From assembly GCF_958979055.1 (NCBI RefSeq), contig NC_084887.1:35442620-35506619 (forward strand): a DNA stretch of 64,000 nucleotides, read 5' to 3'. This document shows, piece after piece, positions 23,290 to 36,988 of the stretch. How positions within the stretch are numbered: the stretch's first letter is position 1; each line of letters starts with the position of its first letter. The position numbers and the translations under genes are program-made. A model generated the notes under the pieces. It had not been told where the DNA came from. It worked only from the letters and a program-made list of their open reading frames with translations, and did not search any database. Source of the DNA: Alnus glutinosa (Eukaryota; Streptophyta; Magnoliopsida; Fagales; Betulaceae).

Positions 23290-26200
23290 CACCCCTCACT
23301 TTCACTAAGTGGAATATTGAATGCCTCATTCACCTCTTTAGTCGGAGAAGCATGTTGAGGCATTTAATGACGCCTAACCCTTGGTAAGGAGAAGGAACAA
23401 GGACACTCCCTCGTCGAGCTGGTAAACATCTCCCAAATAACTATTACAAGAAATCTAATCAAAGAACGACACGTATCGTCGTAACATGAAAAGTATGTTG
23501 GCATTGAAAATCCCTGCCCAATACACAACACACCTATCTACAGAACACTAAGGGCTATTTTACACAAAGTGCCCTCATCTAAAAAATTTATTGACTTAGG
23601 TATAAGAGGTATTTTTTGTTGACTTGACCGGACAGACCGTTGAACCTTTTATACCTAGACTTGTGCAGGCAACATATATGCAGGAGCAGCCACCTGGAAG
23701 GAGTACGCTTGAAAGCAAACTGCGGATTTCGGCACTATAAAAAATAATAATAATAATAATAATAATAATGCAAAATGATTTGAGATTATGCAAAATTATT
23801 TGATTTTTAGTTATTATTTTCATAAATACTGCAGGCTGCAGCTTCCAACAGGCACCAATTCCCGCACATGCGTTCAATTGATTCATCGAACAAGAAGACG
23901 ACAAAATTACAAGTGAACTGGTCAAGCATTTAAACACAAACACAATGAACACGAGTTTGCACTTTTTCCTTTTTACACGTGTTTTTCTTCTTCTTTTGTG
24001 GTTATGGTTTTTTTGTCTCTTTTAACAACTTCTGCTTCTTCTTTTTTTCTTTTTTCTTTTTTTTAAAAAAAAAGTTAATGATGATTGGTGTTTTGGTTCA
24101 AATAATCGAATTTCGAGTGAATAACACAATTTGAATCTTACATCTATTAAAAAATCTTAAGTAAAAGATGTACATACTCTTATGTGTTCTTTCTTTTGGT
24201 GAATAAGGAACTTGAAGATATGCCCTCCATAGTTGTTAGCGTAGGGAAAGAAGGTTATACTATATGATCCCCAAATCAGTAATATTTTTTTTTTTTGATA
24301 ATTAAATGGACAAAATTTTCTTTCAAATTGAGTTTGAAAAAATTCTTTTAATTCAATTTATTAAATTGATATCAGTCTTTTGAGCACATCTTACATGCTC
24401 AAATAATAGATTCCAAATTATTAGACCGGATAAAAAAAAAAAAAAAAATCATTTGAAAAATTTTGTGCTAATTAAATTACATTTTTTATTATATTAAAAG
24501 CTATTTTTAGGTCATAGCCACCAACCACTTTTGTGATAAAGCAAGATGATCGAGCTGACAAAATTGTATTGGGGTATGTACGATGTTGGACATAAGTGTT
24601 TTTTAAATTGGGTTTAAATAAATTTATTAAATTCAATGTATAAAATTGTTATGTGTTTTTTTGAACATGTGAGAAAAATTATATGCTTCTCATATGATAA
24701 AGAAAACAGGATAATTTTATATATTGGGTCGTAGAAAATTCCTTTAACCTAATTTAAAGAAAATTTATGTTCATCTGACATTAACACGTTTTCTTACTTC
24801 TCGCAATGAATCAACACTTTTGAAATGTTAGATTTTAAATTTAATTTGGGGCTTGTTGGGTATGTGATTTTTTTTGTATTATATTTTACTATTTTTATTA
24901 TATTCAAAGTTGTGAATATCGATAAAAAAAAAAAAATTGAAATTATTTTTAGATGGTTTAGAGAATCTGATACAAAATTATAAAAAAGTTGGATAAAACT
25001 TGAGTAGAATTTTAATTCAAAAACACAACACAAACATGTTTTTGAAAAATAATAAAATATAATAAAAAAAAAATTAAGTGTTACCCAAACATGACCTAGT
25101 AGGTTGCTGATTTCAATTATTGTTAACAAGTTGTTCTTTTGAAAAATTGATAAATTATTATGAATAAGGAATATGGAGTCCTATTGAGAGTTGACTTGGG
25201 CTTTACCTATGGGCCCAAAACATACAGCAAATATGAAACTACGGTCTAAATTTGGATAAATTGAGGAAACAAAAATATTTTATTAGAAAAAAATAATGCG
25301 GATTTTACACGCTATGGTGAAAACTTTTATCACCATCAATTCTAATTGTTTGAACAAATTTTTACTTTGTAAATTTATCAATCAATTCAATCATTATCTT
25401 GTCCTTTATATATATCTTTAATTTTTTTTTTTAATTTTAAGTTTTTTTTTGTGTATGTCTTAATATAAATACAAATTTATCTATGCATGTAAAAAATGAG
25501 TTTAGTACAAATTTTTAGATTATATTATATTATATATTATCAAGACACGTCACACATATCACACACATAATCTAATCTTGCTATTGTACCTAACACGTTA
25601 AACATTCATCGCATCATTATATAATATATTTTTTTTAAAATTTCATTTGCTTATCGTTATATTCTTTAGCAAGTGAGCGGCTATTACACTATATATATAT
25701 ATTTTAAAGTGCAAAATTGTAATTTGACAATTGAATAAGTCGGCAACTATGTTACATGTCAATCGATGATTGATTGTGATAGTAAATCTATATGCTCATT
25801 TTACAGTTTTGTCAAATAGCTTACGATAGTACCATCTTTAACGAGATTAGTATAAAATTTTTGATACCCTAAAAACTAAATGAGTTATTATATGATATTT
25901 TTGTTCTTTTTAATAGACAATAAAATGGCAAGAGAAGGTGAAGAAAGGTTGATATTCCTTACTTGAGTATTACTATATAATAGCATTTCATCCGTTGAAG
26001 GCATGGAGAAGGGGAGATTACAAAAGTGACCCTTCTTCAAGCAGGATTGAGTGATCGTTTCACAACATTCAAAATATAAATATGGAATTCAAAAAAATTA
26101 AAAAAAAAAAGGGTAAAAATATGGGCTAAAAATTTGATGTTATCTACTGTTGTGTTGGGCAGTCACATACATGAATCCCCGGCATTAGAACCATGGTACA

Positions 26201-26302
26201 TAGAGCACCCAGACGCACCCAATTCTCTTTGTGACACGGAGACTCACGTACCAAAAGCCAAGGCCGAAACTTTTTCCATTCAACATAAATTTCCTCACCT
26301 CC

Positions 26303-26305
<3 letters not shown>
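23290..26305. other. Spacer between the LTR element and the intact SIN3-like gene
   Basis: About 3 kb of AT-rich spacer. Around 23540-23720 there is a segment with an LTR-U5-like phrase (ATTGACTTAGGTAT followed by an AGAGG run), possibly a small retroelement scrap. An (AAT)n tract occurs near 23744-23769. Otherwise there are poly-A and poly-T runs and short frames without resemblance to known proteins. Confidence 0.55.

Positions 26306-26333
<28 letters not shown>
26306..26333 (+). promoter_or_regulatory. (TA)n tract, likely TATA region of the SIN3-like gene
   Basis: A 28-bp TA run ends 180 bp before the start codon and is the only TATA-like sequence close upstream. It is also a microsatellite. 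The pyrimidine-rich leader that follows is typical of a plant 5' UTR. The promoter role is inferred from position. Confidence 0.5.
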
Positions 26334-26336
<3 letters not shown>

Positions 26337-26513
26337 TGCCTCTGCTCGATTTGCTTCTTTGTTTGCGATCAAACTGTCCCTCGTCTCCTCAGGAGATCGG
26401 TTCACTCTTCTTCTTTGAGTTTGGAAAAAATTGTTTTTTTGTGTCTTGGTTTCTTTTTTCTTCTGCTGATTTGTGATTTCGTGGTGGGATTAGTTTGTTT
26501 GCCTCTGGTGGCG

Positions 26514-29500
26514 ATGAAGAGATTAAAAGATGACGTTTATGCTGGCCCTTCTCAATTCAAGCGCCCGTTTGGTTCTTCGCGTGGGGACTCGTAAGCTTCC
26601 TTTCTCTGTTAGCTTTGGTTTTTTTTGTTTGTTTGTTTGTTTTTGTTCGCACTAATTTTCTCTCAAGAATTGCTCTGATTCATTATAAGTTCTGTTTGGT
26701 TTGCTGGAAAGTGTTTCATGGGAAGGTGGGTGTATGTAAGCAATACTTGGTCATGTTGGTGGTTATGCTGTATTCTGTATCTTTTACCTTTAAATATGTT
26801 TCTGCTTGGTGATCTTTTATCATGGTGTTTATTGAATTTGTCTGGGGTTTGTTATCTGATTGACTTCGATCGACTAATTATTGGTTTTGAGAGGAAAAAG
26901 ACATGGGTTTTCTTTACCATTATTTGAATCGTGCTCCTAGCTGCTTAATTTTGTAATGGGTTTGCCTTTTCTTATGGGTATTGTTCGGTGGAGAGTTTTC
27001 GTGAGAGAATCTTGAAGTTAATTGAGGAAAAGGGAAACTTGGATTTCTTGGGAAGAGAATTGTTCCGAGAATGATTTTTCTGTTGAAATTGGCTGAACAT
27101 CTGCAGAAGATCATAAAATTGTGTGCCCTCATAGAGAGCAAGTATGGATAGTTTGAATATGTTGTATGTATGGAACAAATCTGCTATAGATTTTAATAAT
27201 CTGGGATAACTCCTGGTTATTCTAATATTGTTCGAGTTTGTAATTATTTTCTGGATGTGAAGCAATGGGCAATCCCAAGTCCCAGGGGGTGGAGGAGGAG
27301 GAGGAGGTGGTGGTGGTGGCGCTAGTGGCGCTGGTGCAGCAGCAGCAGGAGGAGGTAGTGGTCTTGGTGCTGCCTCGCAGAAACTAACAACCAGTGATGC
27401 CTTAACCTATCTCAAGGAAGTGAAGGACATGTTTCAAGACCAAAGGGAAAAATATGACACGTTCCTTGAGGTCATGAAAGATTTTAAGGCCCAAAGGTAG
27501 ATACATTGCACCTATGAAGTTTTTTTCTTTGATTAATGGAATGTTGCATCTGAAAGTTAACAGCTTATCCCATTGTTTTGTCTCTTGCAGAACTGATACT
27601 GTTGGTGTCATTGCAAGAGTGAAGGATTTATTTAAAGGGCATAACAGGTTGATTTTTGGGTTTAACACCTTCTTGCCAAAGGGGTATGAGATAACACTTG
27701 ATGACGACGAGGCTCCTCCACCAAAGAAGACGGTTGAATTTCAAGAAGCTATTAGCTTTGTGAACAAGATAAAGGTGAAAATATCGTTTTGATGTTGAAT
27801 TTTAACTAAATTGTAGTTCCTAGCAGTTTATTGATGAATTTTTTTCCTACAGAAACGCTTTCAAAATAATGAACATGTTTATAAAGCATTCCTTGACATT
27901 TTGAATATGTACCGAAAGGAGCACAAGGACATAAATGAGGTCTACAGTGAGGTAAATGTTATGGCTCTGTTTGTTGTTCTGCTGTTTTACTTTATCGGAC
28001 AGTTAGTGGTTTTTTACTTTTAGTATCTTGGTGGTTTTTGTTGATCAATTTTCAGGTTGCCGCTCTTTTTGATGATCATCCAGATTTGCTGGATGAGTTC
28101 ACAAGATTTCTGCCCGATACTGCACATAATGCTCCACCACCTATCCAAAACTCATTTCAGCGCCTCACTGAGCGGAGCTCTGCCACACCCACGTTGCGGC
28201 AAATGCATGTGGACAAGGTTATTTTTTATGCCTTCCTTTTTCCCTTTCCCCTTTTTTATTCTTTTCAATCAATTCTTAATGGTGATCAAAGAAATCTACT
28301 TCTTTCAGCATCGTATTCGACGGGATAGGATTGATACTTCCCATGTCGATCGTGATCTTAGTATTGATCATCCCGAGCTAGATGACGACAAAGCAACGGT
28401 GAAAATGCATAAGGAGCAGAGAAAACGTTCTGAGAAGGACAGCAGGGATAGGAGAAACCGTGATCAGGATGATAGAGAACCTGATCATGATAACAACAGG
28501 GACTCCAACTTGCAGCGCTTTCCTGACAAAAGAAAATCTGGCAGGAAGATTGAAGGATTTGGAATAAATGCAAACTTTACTCCTTATGATGACAATGATA
28601 GCTTAAAGAGTGAGTCAATAATGGTGTTTGGTTGAACAATCACAAGTACAAGCTTGCATCTATATTTGTTGCATATTATGGTTGTGTAGTTTGATTTTCT
28701 GGCTTTTACTTGAAGCAGCAGTTGTCATTTTGTTACATATCACATGATATGCTTATGATATGTACTGTCATTTTTTATACTTGGTCATCTTTGGTTTGGG
28801 CTGACGTAGGGTTTGCTAGTCAATGTCAATAATCTATTTAGATGTATACTATTGATTATCCTTAAACTGTGAAAGGCAATGTCTGCATTGTGTTATCCAT
28901 TATGTGTTTGTTAAACTTCACTGGAATATACATTATATGAGGAAATGTTATGTATGTGCGGGAGGAAACCTTACTAGGCATACTTGTTAATTTTTCTTAG
29001 TCTAATATTTAATTGGGATCTTGGGACATTGACAGTGGAACTGAAAATAATAGGTCATTACTGATATCTGGTCGTTCCTAAAAAAGGGGCTTATAGTGAA
29101 ATTAACATAAATATGTCAGCTTTATGATTTTCTGGTTTATTATTTTCATGCCAGGCATGTGCAACCAAGGATTCATTTTCTTTGAGAAAGTTAAGGAGAA
29201 GTTGGGCAGTTCAGATGACTACCAGACATTCTTGAAGTGCCTTCATATATATAGCAATGGAATAATTAAAAGGAATGATTTACAAAATCTGGTATGTCTT
29301 ACACCATCTTGTGCAATTATTCCAGATTTTTAAAATCACATAGAGCGCACCTTTAACACATATTTTGTCATCTGCTTCTACCTCTTAACTACAGTTTCTA
29401 GTTTGGTTAATGATATTAGATGTTACAACTTTATCATAGGTTAGTTATTTTGTTCAACATTTTACTCCCTGTATAAGTTTTTGTTCATTATGTTTGTAAG

Positions 29501-32500
29501 TGTTTTTTTTTTTTTTTAAACGCTTAGTAGTCTTGTTAAATGTTAGCTAAATTTCTTAGGAGTTTTAATTAGAAATAGGATGTTCTGCAGGGCAGTCAGT
29601 TTTATATGGTTGTTTTTGGAAGCTGTAACCAAAACAACAGAGTTCATCTATATACCTCTTGAATTACTAGAAGAATGTCTTTTTTTTTTCTGAAATGCTA
29701 AATGTCTTTAGCTGCAGAAAAGGCATAAAATGCAGAAACCTAGACAATCGCAAAATATTTAATAGCTCAGCATACCAAACTATAAAGCGTCATATTCATG
29801 ACTTATTTCCTCCGTTTTTGCATTTCTTGGTGTATAATTGACCACTCTCTTGAGGACAATATTGTGGTTCATCAGAATTTTAAAAATGACTTCGCCCCAA
29901 ACTGTTGAATTTTATTTAAATTAATGATTATATTATCAAGATACTACAGTTGGTTGCTTGAATTGTAATTGAGTAATAGAGTAGAATCTCTCTTAAATAT
30001 CTGGCATTCTAACAGTTGTGTTGCAGAGTTGTCACTTATTTTTCTAGTTTTTATATGTAGACACCAAATTGTTGGTAAATGTCCTGTAGAAGTCATAAAG
30101 CTGTATTGATTGTTAAAATAGCTGTTGTCTTCACTCCTAGTTGGCAATCTGATAATTGACCATTGCTGGTACGAGTTAATTACAAAATCTGTTGCCACTT
30201 GTTTAAAGTTATCTTGTTTCAAAATCTGTCCATTTCAGGTGACTGATTTACTTGGAAAATATCCGGATCTTATGGGGGGGTTAAATGATTTCTTGGAGCG
30301 CTGTGAGAATATTGGTAATTGTTGAATATTGCCTTTAGTTATGATATTTTCACTTAGGTCCTTATCCATCAGGTTGTTTCTGACCAGTATTTTATTGCAG
30401 ATGGGTTTCTTGCTGGTGTTATTAGCAAAAGTAAGTAAAACGGCATATCCTTCCCTTCTTCTCTGTCGTAGAATTATAGATTTCATTAATCTCTTGGCAC
30501 TGTACTTATATTTGTAATTGGAGGAACATTTTGCTCTTTTAAATGGCATAATTAACCTCCTAGATGATTTTTCCCGATTTTTTTTGTTCTTCTGATATTT
30601 TGTAAAATCTGATGTAACTAACCCGTTGATTGCAGAATCACTGGGTAGTGATGGCCATATTCCCAGATCGCTGAAGGTAGAGGAGAGAGATAAAGAGCAG
30701 AAGCGCGAAACTGATGGAGCTAAAGAAAAGGAAAGATCAAGGGAGAAGTATTTGTATAAATCCATTCAAGAGCTTGACCTCTCCAGTTGTGAACGTTGTA
30801 CCCCCAGCTATAGGCTTCTGCCAGAAGACGTAATTTTTTATTTTTTTAATTATTATTTTTTTGTATATATGATTTCTTGTAGACATAATAAATTACTTCT
30901 TTAATGAAGCTTAACTCTTCGGTGCTTGTCCCTTTGCAGTATCCAATACCTTTTGCAAGCCAGAGGTCAGAGCTTGGTGCTCAAGTATTGAATGATCATT
31001 GGGTATCAGTGACTTCTGGTAGTGAGGACTACTCTTTTAAACATATGCGTAGAAATCAGTATGAAGAAAGTCTATTCAGATGTGAAGATGATAGGTAAAA
31101 GACTTGATAGTAGATCTTCCTCAGTCCTGGATTTTCGTGTTATTTCGTAATCTAGAATTTGATATGTTTTATGGGGTATTTATCTATGTTGGCATCTGAA
31201 TTTATGGCACTTAAATATTATTCGGGATGAAAAGGAGTTTGAAGATGAGATTTTGAGATCTGATGTAGTTCTTCACTGAATTTCTCCATTTTCTTATTAA
31301 TGCATTGTCTGCTTTTTATGAGTATTGTTATTCACCTTTCCAAGAATGGAACTTGATAATTCTGTTGTCTTTTTTTTCTTCTTCTTTTTTTTAATACTTT
31401 AGATTTGAGCTGGACATGTTGTTAGAGTCTGTCAGTTCAGCTGCTAAGCGCGTGGAGGAATTGTTGAACAGCATCAATGAAAATAATGTCAATCTGGAGA
31501 CTCCTTTCCATATTGAAGATCACTTCACTGGTTTGTATTTACTAGCTAAATATTGGCCAATAAAATTTGAAGACTTATTTTACTTCCTGTTGTTTGAGAT
31601 TCATACTTGTGTTTGTTTCTGACTAGGCTTTTTTCACCCTCTTCTTGTTGCAGCTCTAAATCTAAGGTGTATTGAACGTTTATATGGTGACCATGGGCTT
31701 GATGTGATGGATATTTTGCGAAAAAATCCATCTGTCGCACAGCCTGTTATCTTAACTCGCCTAAAGCAAAAGCAAGAGGAGTGGACAAGATGCCGCTCTG
31801 ATTTTAACAAGGTTTGGGCTGAAGTATATGCTAAAAATCACTATAAGTCACTTGATCACCGCAGCTTCTATTTCAAGCAACAAGATTCGAAGAACTTGAG
31901 CACAAGATGTAAGTGAGCTTTAATATAAAGCTGGATTGCAAATCTTCCGTTTTTATAGAAAGAAACTGCTTATATTTGTTTCTTATTATAACTATTGTTG
32001 TATCTATTCATCAAAGAAACTATTGTTGCATCAGCTCTCCTATTCTAATAGTTCCTTCTTTTCTAATATACAGATTTGGTGGCTGAGATCAAGGAATTGA
32101 AGGAGACAAAGCAAAAAGAGAATGATTTTCTTCTGGCTATTGCTGCTGGAAACAGGCAACCCGTAGTTCCACATATGGAATTTGAATTCTCTGATATCAG
32201 CATTCATGAAGACTTGTATAAACTTGTCCAATATTCATGTGAAGAGGTTTGCTCAACCAAAGAACAGTTTAATAAGGTTATGAGACTTTGGACTACCTTC
32301 TTGGAGCCAATGTTTGGTGTTCCTCCTCGACTTCATGGTGTAGAGGGTACTGAAGATGCTGGAAAATCTAAGCTTCGTCCTATGAATTGTACTGCATCAA
32401 GCATAGGAGAAAGTGATGGAAGTCCTGGTGGTGATGCTATTATAATGAATTCTAAGCCACCAAAAGCTGCTATTAATGAGAATGTTTGCAGGACTGTAGC

Positions 32501-35500
32501 AAATGGAGACTTAACTAAAGAAAATAAGTATCTTGATGTGGATCATGTCCGTAGAGATGATACAAATTGTAATACTCTTTGGCCAGAAAAAGAGCAGAAG
32601 GATATAGATGTGACTGATAAAATGTCAGGATTAAACACACCAGATGAACGAGTAGCCAATTCAAATGCATCATTTGCAACTGGAGCAGAAATTAGTCATG
32701 GCAAAATCATCTTGGAAGTGACTTCAGGTATGTATTTTAAGGTTAATTCCAAAATTCGTGTCCTTCATATGCCCTAGTTTTTTTAGGATTTTTTTTTTTT
32801 GAAGTTTTAATTATGCTGATACTGGGATTTTTTTATTTATTTATTTATTTTTAAAATTCAAGGGTGTGGTGCAACTCCATCCAGACTTAGTCATACTGTC
32901 AGTCAAGACGACCAAGTATCCAAAGCTAATGCCGGTGCTATACCTTCATCAGAGGTATGAGCTTACGTTTTGGCAATTTTCTAAGTCTGCTTGCCTTCGC
33001 TAAAGTATATGACATCAATATCATAGATATTCTTTTTTCTTTTTGGGGGTTTAAAAGGGGTGTTTATTTTATTGACGATAATATGTTAGTATGCATCTCT
33101 TTGGTGCTTCAGGCAGGTGATGGTGCCAAACCAGTTTTATTGGCAAATGGAGTGATTACAGAAGGCACCAATGTTAACAGATGTCTTGAAGCATCTGTTA
33201 GGCCCTCAAAAATTGAAAAAGAAGAGGGTGAGTTATCACCTAACGGTGATTTTGAGGAAGATAACTTTGTTGTCTTTGGAGATTCTGGTGAGCTGGCTAT
33301 GCCTAAGACAAAACAAAGCAGGCAATACCATGCCAGGAATGGAGAGGAGATAAATTGTCAGGATGCTGGAGGAGAAAATGATGCGGATGCTGATGATGAG
33401 GACAGTGAAAATGTTTCTGAGGCTGGTGAAGATGTCTCGGGCAGTGAGTCTGGTGGTGATGAGTGTTCCAGGGATGAGCATGAAGAGGAAGATGCAGAAC
33501 ATGATGAAGTGGATGGCAAGGCTGAGAGTGAAGGTGAGGCTGAGGTGATGGTTGATGGACATGCTGCTGGAGGGGATGGCATGCTGCCAATGTCAGAACG
33601 GTTCCTTTTGTCTGTGAAGCCTCTTGCAAAGCACGTGCCAGCGTCGTTTCTTGACAAAGAAAGAAGAGATTCTCGAGTTTTTTATGGGAATGACGATTTT
33701 TTTGTACTTTTTAGGCTTCATCAAGTAAGAAAACATTATTATTTAGTGTTGGTAAAATACCTATTTGTTTGTTTTCTCAGTGTGCTCAAGAGTATGTACC
33801 CTCTTTGAATTCGCCAGATACTTTATGAAAGGGTTTCATCAGCAAAAATGAATTCAACGGGTGCTGAAATGAAGTGGAGAACGTCAAATGATGCTAGTTC
33901 TCCAGATTTCTATTTCAGGTACTATAATGCTGCATCTTTAGTTCTATTTAAAATAATTACTTATGCATATTAACTTTGGCTGCATTATACGTATGTTTTG
34001 CAGATTTATGAGTTCACTGTACAATTTACTTGATGGATCTGCTGATAATGCAAAATTTGAGGATGAATGCCGAGCTATCATTGGAAACCAGTCATATGTG
34101 TTATTCACATTGGACAAGTTAATCTATAAATTAGTAAAACAGGTTTGCTCACATCTCTTTTCACTTAGTCCATCCCTTGTTTATTGGCCAAGATTCTGAA
34201 TTGTAGTTCTTGCTGCAGCTTCAAACTGTTGCGGCTGATGAGATAGACAATAAACTTCTTCAATTATACGAGTACGAACAATCCCGGAAACCTGGGAAGT
34301 CAGTTGATTCTGTATATTATGAAAATGCTTGTGTCCTCCTTCATGAGGAGAACATATATCGTTTGGAATGTGTAAGTCCTTGGTGCTTAATCCCTCTCCA
34401 AACCATAATTGCATGTCCTATCTGCTTCAATAATAGATTACTATTTTATTCATGTCATCTATTTGTCCTTTATGCAGTCCTCTGCCACCTCCCGGCTGTC
34501 CATCCAGCTCATGGACTGTCTGAGTCAAAAGCCTGAGGTGTTTGCAGTTTCCATGGATCCTAATTTTGCAGCTTATCTGTATAATGATTATCTGTCAGTC
34601 TTTCCTGGGAAAAAGGAGCCACACAGCATTATGCTGCAAAGGTACTAATGTTGCAGTTCAGATTTACACATTTCAGTAATGTATCTTTTCTTTGCTCCAA
34701 TTAGAGGGTACTGTTAGACTGCTGGGTTCTCAATGAGATCCCATAGGGAATACCATCTTTAGCCTTGTAGGGTTGCTGTGGGTTATGCCTCGTCAAGTAG
34801 TAGATCTTTTTGCCTGCTGGATAGGGGTTTTTGGTAAAAGTTGGAACAATATTATATGAAAGACGGTTCCATCTTGCCTTATGTGGTGTATTTGGAGGGA
34901 GTGAAATGATCAGAGCTTTGAAGACTATGAACGGACGGTAGAGGATCACTGGACAGCTGCCGTGGACTTAAACATTTCTACCTTTCATGTTTTTCTTGAT
35001 GTTTTTTCTTCTACTAGCTATGGGTTTCTCTTGTATATTTCTTATGTACTTGGGTTGCGCTTTATAATAAATTGTGCTTATCAATATTTTTTTTTTTACA
35101 TTGTCCAAGATCGTCCAATATTTTGCTCTGGTAATATAATAGTCTTCTAGTCTAGTGATTTCAAATAATCTTTTCTGTATGCCTTTTCCAAGCCACCCCC
35201 CCAACACTGGTCCACAACACACACACAAAAAGAGAAGGAAAATATAAGCATTTGGTTGGTGGCCAATATTATCTTTGTCCGAGGAAACATAATAGGTCGA
35301 GACTAAATTATATTCATGCTTCTATTATGTGGGGCCAATTTTTCTTTTTCTTCAATTTGCAGACATTCAGGTTACATGTATATAGCCCTTTTTGTAGTTT
35401 GAGTTTGATTTTATGATGGTGTTCTTTGAAATCTTGTTAATAAAGCAGGGTGTAACTCACTGCTTGTTGATATTTGCAGAAAGAAGCTTAAATATGCTAC

Positions 35501-36583
35501 AAATCTGCTCTGATTTCAAGATGGTGGTTTTTTAAATCTTGTTAATCAGTAGGGTGTAACTTCTTGGTTATTATTACTACTTGCAGAAACAAGCGAAAAC
35601 TTGCCAGCCTAGATGACTATTCTGCGTTATGCATGGGCATGGAGGGTATTGATGCAGTCAATGGTTTGGAGTGTAAGATAACTTGCAATTCGTCGAAGGT
35701 ATCTACAATGAAATAGTAAATCAATAATAATGTCTGCTTTCTTATATTATCTTACATGTCATTTAATGTATGTCATTTAATGTTGCTCTTTTTCGAAATT
35801 CCCATTGCTATTTTATGTTTGCTGTAAAAGTCACTAGGCACAAATATTGCAGGCTTTTATGATTTGAAGCAGGAAGTCAATTGTATTAATAGTTTAAATT
35901 TTTTGAAAGTGATATAAAATTATTAGTATCGACGTAGGTTACAGTGATAATATTATTTGGTATCAACAAAGTAATACTCTGAAGAATTGAAATTATTAAA
36001 GGGCATATTCAAGCATTCTTTGGCATCGAGTCCCTTAGATGGAGGTACTAAACAGAAATGGAGGGTAAAAAGAAAAAGATAGAGGTGGTTCCATTGAGAA
36101 AATTGTTTCCCTCTTCCCTTTTTTTTCTTTTTAATTATTTAATTTCCCATATTAATGTCCTTCACGCAGGATTAAATGAGCTTTCTTTTGTAAAAACATA
36201 TTAGTTAATAAGGCCATCCCATCTCAAGTGTTGTTTAATGATTAATGGCATCGGATGGCATGTAACCTGCCTGTTTTGTGTTTTCTCTTTTCTGAAGTGA
36301 GTATCCTTCTGTTGTTGAGAATGGTTTCTTCTAAATCAATGAATGAAAAGTAAAATAAAACTAGAAAAATTATGTGCATATTTTATGCATGTGTGTGTAG
36401 TTTGCTTGTGCTGGTTTTCATACTTATTGAAGTATCATGTGGCAGATCTCCTATGTTCTGGACACAGAGGATTTCTTCTTCCGTCCTAGAAGGTATAGAA
36501 GAAATTCGTCAAAAAGCACTTCTCCGTGTCGTAACGAGGCAAGAGTACAACGGTTCCGCAGATTCTTATCACCCTCATCGTAG
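26514..36583 (+). CDS. SNL: SIN3-like (SNL) paired amphipathic helix co-repressor, intact
   Basis: Nuclear scaffold that joins histone deacetylases to DNA-binding repressors. Twenty-two exons join in frame to 1398 aa: 26514-26590, 27263-27496, 27591-27774, 27853-27951, 28056-28217, 28309-28609, 29155-29291, 30239-30314, 30401-30430, 30636-30829, 30940-31094, 31403-31530, 31654-31908, 32074-32727, 32863-32954, 33113-33724, 33818-33918, 34004-34142, 34219-34371, 34478-34641, 35587-35698, 36446-36583. PAH1 lies at about 70-135, PAH2 at about 150-215 and PAH3 at about 354-425. The Sin3 HDAC-interacting domain starts near 480 ([18 protein letters not shown]). An acidic Asp/Glu-rich stretch lies at about 1005-1080, before the conserved C-terminal domain ending [11 protein letters not shown] plus a basic tail. 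A 12-Gly run occupies residues 34-45. The last exon reads straight to TAG; a possible donor at 36493 is not needed. Plant SNL3/SNL4-type architecture. Confidence 0.93.
35407..35600 (+). repeat. Imperfect tandem duplication carrying a second 3' splice site
   Basis: About 90 bp at 35407-35492 is repeated at 35511-35600 (shared words ATCTTGTTAAT, AGGGTGTAAC, TTGCAGAAA). The second copy contains the real acceptor of exon 21 (AG at 35585-35586). The first copy carries a decoy acceptor (AG at 35478-35479). Splicing to the decoy would read ten codons and then stop at TGA 35511-35513. Confidence 0.8.
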
Positions 36584-36953
36584 TCCTTTCTGTGCCACTT
36601 GGTTTTGAGTAAAAAGCACTCAAGGTAGACATGAGATTCACTGTTTGAATAATGAGGAGTTCTTCCAAAGCATCACATAATAATTGGAGACTTATCCTGC
36701 TTTTACATGTCTATAGGTCTTTGGCGTGATAAAATGAGGCAACATCACTCTCGTTATTGTCTTGTTGTACTCCTATACCTACAGCTATTTGCCAAATGAC
36801 TACTGAAGGGGGGATGGCTCGGGAATATATCATGCTGTGAAGTCAAATTAGTGGGCATTTATTTAAGCCATCATGTAAATAGGGTTGAGATGCATAAATA
36901 TTCTGTACAAATAGATTTGTTTTGCCATTGCTCTTTTTGTAGATAGGAGCATT

Positions 36954-36956
<3 letters not shown>

Positions 36957-36987
<31 letters not shown>
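36957..36987. repeat. (CT)n microsatellite
   Basis: About 31 bases of CT repeat some 375 bp downstream of the SIN3-like stop codon. Confidence 0.9.

Positions 36988-36988
<1 letters not shown>

Noticed and set aside
33236-33657. Long minus-strand frames opposite the acidic SIN3-like exon
   Set aside because: They come from the repetitive GAT/GAA codons of the acidic stretch read backwards.
36446-36492. Extra intron in the last SIN3-like exon using GT at 36493
   Set aside because: Reading on without splicing gives a basic tail that ends naturally at TAG 36581-36583 and fits the family ending; no matching acceptor improves it.
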